Shown here: positions 7,869 to 16,141 of the stretch, piece by piece | How the letters are laid out: every line of letters begins with the position of its first letter | How positions within the stretch are numbered: the first letter of the stretch is position 1 | Source of the DNA: Actinomyces bovis | GTDB taxonomy: Bacteria; Actinomycetota; Actinomycetes; Actinomycetales; Actinomycetaceae | DNA length: 64,000 nt | Direction of reading: 5' to 3' | NCBI RefSeq assembly: GCF_900444995.1 | Contig: NZ_UAPQ01000001.1 | Coordinates: 62,001 to 126,000, forward strand | Program-made: the position numbers and the translations under genes | Notes under the pieces: generated by a model | What the model was told of the DNA's origin: nothing | Databases searched by the model: none | The model's input: only the letters and a program-made list of their open reading frames with translations

Positions 7869-9170
7869 GTCTGCTGCTGGAGCCAGGTCGCCTCTCTGCT
7901 CTCTATGTCCACCAGGTCGCAGGATTGGCCAGGCCAGAGCCAGCACGGCGCCACCGAGCAGGCCATACACAAGTGCTACCCAGGTGCCATGGCTATCTGC
8001 AAACCAGCCTACGACCGGTGGAGAGAGCAGCATGATGACACGTGCGAGCCAAGAGACCACCGTAAGTCCCAGCCCAACCGGCAGGCCGGGCACGTCGTCG
8101 GCAGCGGCATAAGTCAAGGGCACAGCAACTGCACAACCTGCGCCCGTGAGCACTAGGCCCGTGAGCGTGCCTGGAATATTGCCCATGGTCAGCGCCAAGG
8201 TCATTCCAGTCACCACCAGTAGCCCGCCCCCGGCCATCACCCGTCGAGCCCCCAGGCGGTCCACCACCGCATCTCCCAGTAGCCGCCCCAAAATCATGGT
8301 CGCCTGCAGGGCCACCAGACCCATGCCCTGGGTGGCGGCCGGGGCACCTTGTTCGCTTAAGAGCAGCGCGGACCAGTTGCTTGCCACGTCTTCTGGGAAC
8401 ATGGCGGCAGCACAGGCAAGCCCCAGCACTGCGATGATGAGCCCTGCCGCCGCACGCATCCGGGAAGTGCTGGGCTTGTGACCAGGTTTGTCAGTTGGCT
8501 TAGCTGCTGGAGATTCCGCTGTGCTTGCTCGCGGCCCTACTGGTGCTGTTCCCTCAGCTAGAAGCCCCTCTGCTAGCTCCTGAGTGTCTGGTCCAGGCAG
8601 CATCCACTGGTTGGCACCGGCGCAGACGAGCGCAAGTAACGCCAGCACCGCCAGCATGTGCAAGCCCAAAGGTACGCCCCAGCCAGCCAGCGCCTGCCCC
8701 ATAACGGCCCCTAGCACCGCTCCCAGACTCCAAGCCGCGTGGAAGCTAGTGATGATGCTGGAGCCCCAGGCTCGCTCTACGCGCAGCCCGTGGGCATTTT
8801 GGGCCACGTCGACGACGGCGTCGATGCCTCCCACCCAGGCCAGACCGAGCGCCAAAACGATCCATGAGTCAGCTGTGCCCGCCAGCACCAAGCCCAGGCC
8901 ACAAACCACCATGCCGAAGCTGGCTACCCGCGCTGAAGTGAACCTGGCGATCAACCAGGAAGCAGCCAAACCAGCCAGCAGCGCACCCACTGAGCCGAAC
9001 ATGACAGCCTGCCCGAAGGCTGCCTTGCCAATATCGAGGTGCTGCAGGAGTTCCGGGTAACGCGGCACCAGGTTTGAGAAACCCACACCGTTGCAGAAGA
9101 AGGTCAGGTAGACGGCCAGGCGTGCGCGCCAAAGTGCCGCCGAGCGTGAAGCACTGTTGCTACCTGCCAT
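7866..9170 (-). CDS. MFS transporter (YbjJ-like)
   Basis: 434 residues with about 12 hydrophobic segments arranged as two six-helix halves, joined by a long Pro/Lys-rich cytoplasmic loop (about residues 200-235). The pattern FCNGVGFSNLVPRYPEL in helix 1 and the HAAWSLGAVLGAVMG segment resemble the YbjJ-like branch of the major facilitator superfamily; substrate unknown. The ATG at 9170 is preceded by AAGGAGG at ideal spacing, so I choose it over an upstream in-frame start at 9296, which would run through the tRNA-Leu gene. Confidence 0.85.
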   Translation of the reverse strand: MAGSNSASRSAALWRARLAVYLTFFCNGVGFSNLVPRYPELLQHLDIGKAAFGQAVMFGSVGALLAGLAASWLIARFTSARVASFGMVVCGLGLVLAGTADSWIVLALGLAWVGGIDAVVDVAQNAHGLRVERAWGSSIITSFHAAWSLGAVLGAVMGQALAGWGVPLGLHMLAVLALLALVCAGANQWMLPGPDTQELAEGLLAEGTAPVGPRASTAESPAAKPTDKPGHKPSTSRMRAAAGLIIAVLGLACAAAMFPEDVASNWSALLLSEQGAPAATQGMGLVALQATMILGRLLGDAVVDRLGARRVMAGGGLLVVTGMTLALTMGNIPGTLTGLVLTGAGCAVAVPLTYAAADDVPGLPVGLGLTVVSWLARVIMLLSPPVVGWFADSHGTWVALVYGLLGGAVLALAWPILRPGGHREQRGDLAPAAD

Positions 9171-9234
9171 GCGCCCTCCTTGACGGCGGCCGAGCGGATG
9201 TCCCTGAGGCCGGTGGGACTCAGAAAACAACAAG

Positions 9235-9261
9235 CCCCTGGAATCCTTAAGACCCCAGGGG
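9235..9261 (-). terminator. Terminator of the tRNA-Leu transcript
   Basis: CCCCTGG (9235-9241) and CCAGGGG (9255-9261) form a 7-bp stem with a 13-nt loop just beyond the tRNA 3' end. On the minus strand it is followed by CTTGTTGTTTT. The plus strand also has TTTT next to the stem, so it may act in both directions. Confidence 0.7.
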
Positions 9262-9270
9262 TTTTGCGGT

Positions 9271-9357
9271 GTCCGAGGGGGGACTTGAACCCCCACGCCC
9301 GTTTAATAAGGCACTAGCACCTCAAGCTAGCGCGTCTACCTATTCCGCCACTCGGAC
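9271..9357 (-). tRNA. tRNA-Leu (anticodon GAG)
   Basis: The minus strand folds into a class II tRNA of 87 nt: a perfect 7-bp acceptor stem (GTCCGAG/CTCGGAC), anticodon stem CTAGC/GCTAG around loop TTGAGGT (anticodon GAG, reading CUC and CUU), a long variable arm and the T-arm GTTCAAGTC. The base after the acceptor is A (discriminator A73, as expected for leucine tRNAs). CCA is not encoded. Confidence 0.97.
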
Positions 9358-9453
9358 TTGTTGCGCCGACCGGGAGGACAAGCCGCCTGGCGACGGGGAA
9401 GAACTTAGCACGGGCGCTGTGGCAGCACGCAATCTGGGGCTGCGTGCCCCTGG

Positions 9454-10347
9454 TCACAAGGCCTCGGTGTAAATCCTGGCAGCCATGGACCAGCTCTGCC
9501 CCGGTTCAATGACTGGCGCGTCCTGGCGGGCCGCTGCGGTCTCCACGCACAGGAAGCGCGGGAACTCGTCGTCGGCTAGGTCAGCCATGCCCTTGGAGAA
9601 GGTGGACCAGGGGTTCCACACCACCGTCGTCGGAGAGTTAAGGCCTTCCACCACAATGCGCCGATAATTACCTGGATCGGTGACCCGCACGGTCTCTCCG
9701 GAGCGGTACACGCGGTCCACCGGGCCACTTACCCGCAGCGGCCCGTCCTGTACTTGCCCGCTGACACCGTCCTCCGTGTACTCAGCCCCCTCCACGCCGG
9801 TGACCACGCAGGCGGTCACGTCGTGAACAGCCAGATAGGAATGCAGTGCGGCTTCCACTAGGCGCGGCTGGGTGCCGGTGTTGCGCAGGGACAGGCTCAT
9901 GCTGAGCTGCGCGCCGATGCCCACCTCGTACATGGCGGAGATGGAGTCGTGTTCCAGGGTCAGCAGCGCGCGTACACCGCCATCTGGCGTGCTCTGTACG
10001 GTGCGCAGGTCCCAGGTCAAGGTGCGAGCCCAACCGTGTTTGGGACGGGCGCTACCGTCAGGGCCAACGCCAAACCAGGGCAGACACAGCGGAACACCGC
10101 CCCGAATACCGGTTTCCCCGTCAAAGACAGCCTTGCGCGACAGGAATAGGACCGGCTTGCCTCCGCGAGGCACCCAGGAAGTCAAGTGCGCGCCAAAGAG
10201 GTACAGCTCTGCGCTGCCAGCGGATGCATCCACCAGTAGGCGCGGCTCGCCGCCCTGTCCCGGCCCTAACGCTGCCGTGCGAGGCAAGACGGCACGGGAG
10301 GAGTTGGCGTGGCTGGGCGACGCGGCGGAACCGTTAGATGTGGTCAT
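9454..10347 (-). CDS. D-hexose-6-phosphate mutarotase (YeaD-type aldose epimerase)
   Basis: 297 residues from ATG 10347. The aldose-1-epimerase fold is recognised by LYLFGAHLTSWVPRG near the N-terminus, RGGVPLCLPWFGVGP and PKHGWAR (catalytic His) in the middle, and HSYLAV later, all as in YeaD, which interconverts the alpha and beta anomers of glucose-6-phosphate. TAGCGT ends 7 nt before the ATG, indicating a leaderless start; a GTG three codons further upstream is less likely. The gene is divergent from the HAD/AI-2E fusion. Confidence 0.88.
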   Translation of the reverse strand: MTTSNGSAASPSHANSSRAVLPRTAALGPGQGGEPRLLVDASAGSAELYLFGAHLTSWVPRGGKPVLFLSRKAVFDGETGIRGGVPLCLPWFGVGPDGSARPKHGWARTLTWDLRTVQSTPDGGVRALLTLEHDSISAMYEVGIGAQLSMSLSLRNTGTQPRLVEAALHSYLAVHDVTACVVTGVEGAEYTEDGVSGQVQDGPLRVSGPVDRVYRSGETVRVTDPGNYRRIVVEGLNSPTTVVWNPWSTFSKGMADLADDEFPRFLCVETAAARQDAPVIEPGQSWSMAARIYTEAL

Positions 10348-10354
10348 GGAGCAC

Positions 10355-10360
10355 ACGCTA
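10355..10360 (-). promoter_or_regulatory. Leaderless -10 box for the mutarotase gene
   Basis: TAGCGT (minus strand) ends 7 nt before ATG 10347; no Shine-Dalgarno sequence is present. Confidence 0.5.
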
Positions 10361-10401
10361 GTAGGCTTGGCCTGTCAGAGTCGCGTGAGTGAGGAGGACG
10401 C

Positions 10402-12495
10402 ATGAGGCTGCCCAACCTGGGTCTTGTCCTGCGCCGCCCCCGTCCGGTGGCACCGCTAAGCGATCCGGCCCAGCCCCTGGCGTTGTCGCCCGCCCCCACG
10501 GTTGTCTTGCTGGACCTGGATGGGACGCTCACTGACTCTGCCCCGGTGATCCTGCAAGCTTTGCGCCTCACCCACGAGGAACTGGGTATGGAGGTTCCCA
10601 GCGACGAGGAACTCATGCGCTTTGTGGGGCCGCCTTTGTCTGAGGGATTCCGCCTCAACGCTGGTTTGGAAGGCGAGCGCAATGCACAGGCGGTGAGCAC
10701 CTACCGGCAGCACTACCGGCAGATCATGCACACGGCCAAACTCTATCCGGGGATACGCAACCTGCTGGAAGCTTTGGAGGCTGCAGCGGTGCCGGTCTCC
10801 CTGGCCACTTCCAAGAACGAGTCCTTGGCACGCCACATCATTGAAGCCTACGGTCTAGCACCTTGTTTCACGGTGATCGCTGGAGCTGGCGAAGGAGACA
10901 AAGGCGGCGCTAAGTCAGAGGTGGTGCGTTCTGCGCTTGACCGTCTGGCTGCTGCGGGGGCCGATATCAGCCACCCGGTCCATGTGGGTGACCTCTCGCA
11001 TGATGTTGAGGGCGCTCGGAAAGAAGGCGTGGACTGCGTGGGGGTCCTCTGGGGCTATGGGAGTGCGGAGTCGCTACAGGGCGCTGTGGCACTTGCGAAG
11101 ACCCCTGCTGAGTTGGCTGTGCTCCTGGGGGTTGGGCCTGCTGCCCGGGCTGAGCCCGGCAATCGGCAGGGCACCTTAGAGCGCGTCAGTTCAGGTATCT
11201 CCGGACTTGGCTCAAGTCTCTTAACTGGGCTGGCCGAGGTGGAGCGCGTGCGGCGGGAAAACCGGAGGGTTAGCGCGCGGCGCTACCTAGCAGGCCAACA
11301 AACCGGCGCCAACCAGGACACAGAAGACGCTGTGCCTTTCCCGCTGCAGGAGGCGGCAGCGCCCTCACCCGAACGGGTGTTGGACACACTGCCCACCTGG
11401 CTGGTGCGCGGTGGTCTGGGCGCCTGGCTGACGATCGGCTTGGTAATTGCCGTCGGTATGGTCTTCTTTGCGACCTCTAAAATCGTGCCCGTATTTGTGG
11501 GCTTGTTTATCGCTCTAGTTTTAACTGCGATTCTGAACCCACTTACTTCGCTACTGTCACGATTTTTGCCGCGTTACCCGGCGGCGATCTTGTCTCTGCT
11601 GATTGCTTTAGGTGGAGTCTCTGGGCTGGTTTTCTACGTGGTGAACTCGGTGGTGAACCAGTGGAATGTACTGGCCCTTGAGCTCTCCAATGGCCTGGAC
11701 ACGATTATTGCCTTCCTGGAGCACGGCCCTTTGCCTTTTCATGTGTCTCAGCAGCAGCTAAGTCACCAGCTAGCGGCCTGGCTAGAGCAGGGGAAAAACT
11801 ACCTGCGTTCCAATGCTCCATCCCTGGCTACGGAGGTACTCTCCAACGCCCGGACCGTGGTAGATGTTTTCGCAGTGCTGGCCCTGGCACTGTTCACGAG
11901 CATCTTCTTCTTGGCCTCCGGCTCACGCATGTGGCGCTGGTTCTTGGAGGAGTTGCCGGTGCACCTGCGAGGCAAGGTACATCGGGCTGCTGGGGCAGGC
12001 TGGTACACCTTCTCCGGTTATGCCCGTGGCACTGTCCTGGTGGCTTTGACTGATGCGATTATGGCTGGCATCTTCTTGCAGTTTGTGGGGGTGCCGCTGG
12101 CTGCGCCTTTGGCGGTGCTGGTGTTTATTGGCGCCTTCATTCCGATTGTTGGTGCACCTGCCGCTATGATTATTGCGATGCTGGTGGCCCTCGCCTCTGG
12201 TGGCTTAGTTAAGGCTATTGTGGTGGGCCTAGGGGTAGCGATTATCGGTCAGATTGAAGGGCATATCCTCCAGCCCCTCATCATGGGGCGTCAGGTTTCG
12301 CTACACCCGGTGGTGGTGATCATTGCGGTGGCGGTGGGCACTTATGCTGCTGGGCTGCTGGGAGCGATTGTGGCGGTGCCTTTGATCAGTGTGTTGTGGT
12401 CCGTGTACGCCGAGCTGCGAGTCAAGGAAGCGCCGATTAGTGGTGCCCTGCCGGCTTTCCGCTCGTCGAAGGGCAGCACCCTGGAACAGCTCTGA
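10402..12495 (+). CDS. HAD phosphatase fused to AI-2E family membrane protein
   Basis: 697 residues in one open frame. The N-terminal part (about 34-245) is a Gph-like HAD hydrolase: DLDGTLTDS carries the nucleophile and acid/base Asp (residues 38-42), LATSKNE is motif II, and HVGDLSHDVEGA is motif IV. A charged, poorly conserved linker of about 80 residues follows. The C-terminal part (about 330-680) is an AI-2E transporter family (UPF0118, PerM/YdiK/TqsA-like) membrane protein with about 7-8 helices, including FIPIVGAPAAMIIAML and GHILQPLIMGR, which are family signatures. GGAGG lies at good spacing before the ATG. The joining of a cytosolic phosphatase to this transporter type is unusual; the substrate relation is unknown. 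Confidence 0.87.
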   Translation: MRLPNLGLVLRRPRPVAPLSDPAQPLALSPAPTVVLLDLDGTLTDSAPVILQALRLTHEELGMEVPSDEELMRFVGPPLSEGFRLNAGLEGERNAQAVSTYRQHYRQIMHTAKLYPGIRNLLEALEAAAVPVSLATSKNESLARHIIEAYGLAPCFTVIAGAGEGDKGGAKSEVVRSALDRLAAAGADISHPVHVGDLSHDVEGARKEGVDCVGVLWGYGSAESLQGAVALAKTPAELAVLLGVGPAARAEPGNRQGTLERVSSGISGLGSSLLTGLAEVERVRRENRRVSARRYLAGQQTGANQDTEDAVPFPLQEAAAPSPERVLDTLPTWLVRGGLGAWLTIGLVIAVGMVFFATSKIVPVFVGLFIALVLTAILNPLTSLLSRFLPRYPAAILSLLIALGGVSGLVFYVVNSVVNQWNVLALELSNGLDTIIAFLEHGPLPFHVSQQQLSHQLAAWLEQGKNYLRSNAPSLATEVLSNARTVVDVFAVLALALFTSIFFLASGSRMWRWFLEELPVHLRGKVHRAAGAGWYTFSGYARGTVLVALTDAIMAGIFLQFVGVPLAAPLAVLVFIGAFIPIVGAPAAMIIAMLVALASGGLVKAIVVGLGVAIIGQIEGHILQPLIMGRQVSLHPVVVIIAVAVGTYAAGLLGAIVAVPLISVLWSVYAELRVKEAPISGALPAFRSSKGSTLEQL

Positions 12496-12527
12496 GCCGG
12501 CTTGGCTTTACTGAGGCAATAACTAAT

Positions 12528-15500
12528 TCAGCACCAGTCGCGACTACGGGTTGAGGCGACGCCGGGGAGGGCTTCTAAACGGTCTGCGCGGATGGCGGTG
12601 ACGCCGTCGCCTGACTCTACGATGCCGCGCACTACCAGGGCGCTGGCCCGCCGTCCCACCGCACGGAAGCGCCGCCACACGCCGGGGCTGCAGATGATAT
12701 TGAGCAACCCGGACTCGTCCTCCAGGTTCAGAAAGACCGTTCCGACGGCGGTGTGAGGCCGCTGCCGGTGTGTGACGATCCCTGCGACCTCCACCCGCGT
12801 GCCATGCACGATGTGGATGACCTCGGCGGCCCGCAGCACTCCCTGTTCATCAAGCGCTGCTCGCAGGAAAGTCATGGGGTGGGCGCCGGTGGTGGTGCCG
12901 GTGAGCACTAGGTCTGTGACGCTCCGCTCCCTGGCAGGCATTGGCGGCAGCTTAGGGGATTTAGCACCGACGGCCGTACCTGGCAGCGGAGGCTGTATCC
13001 ACGGGAGCGACGCCGTCGACTCCGGGGCGCTAAGCAGTTTCCTACCAAGGGGTTGGCGGCTAGTTACCGCCTGCATACCTCCATGTTCTAGGGCGAGTGG
13101 CCCTGCCGCCCACAGGGCTTCACGACGTTCCAAGCCGAGGGAATCTAGGGCGCCACAGGCTGCCAAGATCTCCAGGCGGGAGCGGCTCAGCGCCACACGC
13201 CGGGCTAAATCAGCCACATCTCGGTAAGGCCCGTGAGCTTGCCGTTCAGCGACAATCTTCTCCGCGGTCTTGGCCCCTATGCCCTTAATGGGGGCCAGCC
13301 CTAGGCGCACCGCCAGCTCCGGGTGAGTGTCTAAACAGCTGAGGGCTTCTGGCGCTGGTGTTCCTGCGGAGCCATGTCCTGCCGCTGCCCGACTCTTAAC
13401 CGCTTCCCCTTCAGCTTGGAGGTATGCAGCGCCGTGGATTTGCTCCACACTGGCCTGTGCCGCGGAGGCGTTGACACAGGCAGGCAGCACCCGCACCCCG
13501 TGGCGGCGCGCGTCAGCGACTAGCGTCTGGGGCGACCAGAAGCCCATGGGTTGAGCGGCCAACACCCCAGCGTAAAAGTCCTCAGGTTTACGGACTTTCA
13601 GCCAGGCGGAGGCATAGACCAGGTAGGCGAAGGAAAAGGCGTGAGATTCTGGGAAGCCAAAGTCTGCAAAGGCCCGCAGTTTGGAGAAAATAGTTTCTGC
13701 GGTGGCAGCCTCGATTCCTCGGCGCATCATGCCTTCAACCAGGCGGGTGTGCAGCGCCTCCATCCGCTCAGTGGAACGCTTGGCTCCCATAGCCTGTCGC
13801 AGGGAGTCGGCCTCGGCTGGACTAAATCCAGCAGTATCCACAGCGATCTGCATGAGCTGTTCCTGGAAGAGCGGCACCCCCAAAGTCTTGGCTAGGGCGG
13901 GGCGCAGACTCTCATGCAGGTAGGTGACCGGCTCACGTCCCAGGCGACGGCGAATATATGGGTTGACGGCTTTGCCTTGGATGGGGCCGGGGCGGATGAG
14001 GGCAACCTCCACCACGATGTCGTAAAAGCAGGCGGGGCGCAGACGCGGCAAAGTAGCCATCTGGGCGCGGGACTCCACCTGAAATACGCCCACCGTGTCT
14101 GCCGCTTGCAGCAACCTATAGACGGCGGGATCATCCTCCGGCAGGGTGTGCAGGCCCCAGGGACGGCCAGTTTGGGCTGGGCGCAGCACTCCCCCAGGAG
14201 CCAACTCTGGCACTGTCTCCCCACGCTGCGACAAGCTGGTGAAGGCCAGCCGCAAGGCGGTGAGCATGCCTAGGCCCAGCAGGTCGAACTTAACCAAACC
14301 GGCCTGCGCACAGTCATCCTTATCCCATTGCAGGACGCTGCGGCCCTCTATAGCAGCCCAGCGCACGGGGCATACCCCAGTGATGGGCCGGTCTGCCAGC
14401 ACCATGCCGCCGGGGTGGACCCCTAGGTGGCGGGGTAGGCGCAGCAGCCGCTTGGCCACTGCCAGGACCTGTGCAGGCACAGGCGAGTCATCTGCCTCAT
14501 TGTGTTCACTATCGTCCCAGCGATGTTCAATGCTTTTAGCCCAGTGGTCCTGAATGCCCGGTGGGTATCCCAAGGCGCGGGCGGCGTCGCGTAGAGCGGA
14601 GCGGGGCCGGTAGGAGATCACATTGGCTACCTGGGCGGCCTGCTCCCGCCCGTAGTGTGAGTAGACATGTTGGATGACTTCCTCACGGCGGCAGGCCTCA
14701 ATATCTAGGTCAATGTCCGGGTAGCCCTTGCGTCCAGGCGACAGGAAGCGTTCAAAGAGCATCTGGTGGCGCACTGCATCCACGGCGGTGATCCCCAGGG
14801 CGTAGCAGACGGCGGAATTGGCAGCGCTGCCCCGCCCCTGGCACAGGATCCCGGCGGACTCACAGAAGTCCACGATAGAGCGCACTATCAGGAAGTAGCC
14901 GGGGAATCCAAGTGCCTCAATGACTGCCAATTCGTGATCCAGTACTTCCCAGGCATGGGGGTCCTGGGAGCGGGCGCCGTAGCGCTCCAAGGCGCCTCGG
15001 CGGGTCAGTTCACGCAGCCAGGTGGCGGGGGTGTGGCCGTCTGGCACCTGTGGCTTAGGTAGCTCCGGGGTGACCAGGGAGAGGTCAAAGGCCAGGGCGC
15101 GGCCGTACTCAGCGGCGGCGTCGACGGCGTAGGGAGCGCGCCGGTGCAAGTAGGCCATGTCTTGGGGGCTGCGCAGCCAGCGACCTACTGCCCCTAGGTA
15201 GGCGCGGGCCCCCTCAAGGTCAGTGCCAAGCCGGTTGGCGGTGAGCACGTCGGCAAGGCGAGAGTCTGCGGGTTTTGCGCACCGCACCGCGCCGGTGGCC
15301 AACAGGGGCAGCTTATAAGCGGCGGCTAGGCCGCTGAGAGCCTGTGTTAGGGCGGCGTCGGTGGGGCCTCCATCTAGGCTCAATTCCACCGCCAGGTCAG
15401 CAGCTCCAAATAGGTCAACCAGTTGCCCTAAACAACGGTCAGCAGCTGGCAGGTTCCAGATCTCTGGCCGGTTGGGGTCGCCCAGGGCGCGCCGTAGGGG

Positions 15501-15929
15501 GCCGCGGGATGTGCCGGTGAGCACCAGGCAGCGTCCCGTACCGCCAGCACCTTGGCTGCCGCTTCCCTGTGTGAGCGCTCCAGCCAGTGTTTCCAGTTTG
15601 TGTGCCGGTTCCTGCCGTTCTCCTGCCTGAAGATTGTGGGCGGAAATAGCGGCCACCAGGCGCCGGTAGGCCTGCGGGTCTCGCGCCAGAACTGGCAGGT
15701 GGGCGCCGTCGGCCAGGGTTAGTTCAGCGCCATGGACCGTGGGCACGCCCAGCTCTCGACCAGCCTGCGCATGTTTGACGATGCCAGGCATGCCGTCGTG
15801 ATCAGTCAAAGCTAGGGCGTCCAGTGCCAGGTATGCGGCGGCTTGAACCAGCTCAGCTGGTTCATTAGCCCCATCTAGGAAGGAGTAGGCGGAGTGGGCG
15901 TGGAGTTCCGCGTAACGGTGGGTGCTCAC
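12528..15929 (-). CDS. dnaE2: Error-prone DNA polymerase III alpha subunit
   Basis: 1133 residues from the GTG at 15929, which is preceded by AGGGG; an in-frame extension to 16049 would run across the predicted LexA site and adds unrelated residues. The PHP domain is N-terminal (YAELHAHSAYSFLDGANEP), the C-family polymerase active site PDIDLDIE lies near residue 403, and a C-terminal OB domain begins near residue 1045. This matches DnaE2, the inducible translesion polymerase that works with ImuA' and ImuB in actinobacteria, rather than the replicative DnaE1. Its partner genes are 5 kb away at 21.0-23.5 kb. An imperfect LexA-type box upstream suggests SOS control. Confidence 0.95.
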   Translation of the reverse strand: MSTHRYAELHAHSAYSFLDGANEPAELVQAAAYLALDALALTDHDGMPGIVKHAQAGRELGVPTVHGAELTLADGAHLPVLARDPQAYRRLVAAISAHNLQAGERQEPAHKLETLAGALTQGSGSQGAGGTGRCLVLTGTSRGPLRRALGDPNRPEIWNLPAADRCLGQLVDLFGAADLAVELSLDGGPTDAALTQALSGLAAAYKLPLLATGAVRCAKPADSRLADVLTANRLGTDLEGARAYLGAVGRWLRSPQDMAYLHRRAPYAVDAAAEYGRALAFDLSLVTPELPKPQVPDGHTPATWLRELTRRGALERYGARSQDPHAWEVLDHELAVIEALGFPGYFLIVRSIVDFCESAGILCQGRGSAANSAVCYALGITAVDAVRHQMLFERFLSPGRKGYPDIDLDIEACRREEVIQHVYSHYGREQAAQVANVISYRPRSALRDAARALGYPPGIQDHWAKSIEHRWDDSEHNEADDSPVPAQVLAVAKRLLRLPRHLGVHPGGMVLADRPITGVCPVRWAAIEGRSVLQWDKDDCAQAGLVKFDLLGLGMLTALRLAFTSLSQRGETVPELAPGGVLRPAQTGRPWGLHTLPEDDPAVYRLLQAADTVGVFQVESRAQMATLPRLRPACFYDIVVEVALIRPGPIQGKAVNPYIRRRLGREPVTYLHESLRPALAKTLGVPLFQEQLMQIAVDTAGFSPAEADSLRQAMGAKRSTERMEALHTRLVEGMMRRGIEAATAETIFSKLRAFADFGFPESHAFSFAYLVYASAWLKVRKPEDFYAGVLAAQPMGFWSPQTLVADARRHGVRVLPACVNASAAQASVEQIHGAAYLQAEGEAVKSRAAAGHGSAGTPAPEALSCLDTHPELAVRLGLAPIKGIGAKTAEKIVAERQAHGPYRDVADLARRVALSRSRLEILAACGALDSLGLERREALWAAGPLALEHGGMQAVTSRQPLGRKLLSAPESTASLPWIQPPLPGTAVGAKSPKLPPMPARERSVTDLVLTGTTTGAHPMTFLRAALDEQGVLRAAEVIHIVHGTRVEVAGIVTHRQRPHTAVGTVFLNLEDESGLLNIICSPGVWRRFRAVGRRASALVVRGIVESGDGVTAIRADRLEALPGVASTRSRDWC

Positions 15930-16022
15930 GCCCGCCCCTGAAGCTGGCGCGGCGTGTTCTCTGCGCTCCCGCACCAGTGGCGCGTGGGGCCCCCGGCGCC
16001 TCCACCCCAAAGCCACAAAGAT

Positions 16023-16038
16023 TCGAACATGTGTACAG
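16023..16038 (-). promoter_or_regulatory. Imperfect LexA (SOS) box upstream of dnaE2
   Basis: On the plus strand TCGAAC-N4-GTACAG. One half-site is a perfect match to the actinobacterial/Bacillus-type SOS box (TCGAAC-N4-GTTCGA) and the other keeps 3 of 6 bases. It lies about 94 bp upstream of dnaE2, in the region shared with lysP. Confidence 0.55.
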
Positions 16039-16141
16039 AATACGCTCACCCACCGACACCAAAACGCGAATCCTGACGAATTACCGCTACAGTGCCCAAG
16101 GCGCGCCCGCGCCTTTCCCTAAGACACCCGGCAGGATTCTT

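Noticed and set aside
9171-9296. N-terminal extension of the MFS gene up to 9296
   Set aside because: It would overlap the tRNA-Leu gene on the same strand; the ATG at 9170 has a perfect AAGGAGG ribosome site.
15930-16049. Upstream start for dnaE2 at GTG 16049
   Set aside because: The extra 40 residues do not resemble DnaE2 and would cover the SOS box; GTG 15929 has AGGGG upstream and precedes the PHP domain directly.
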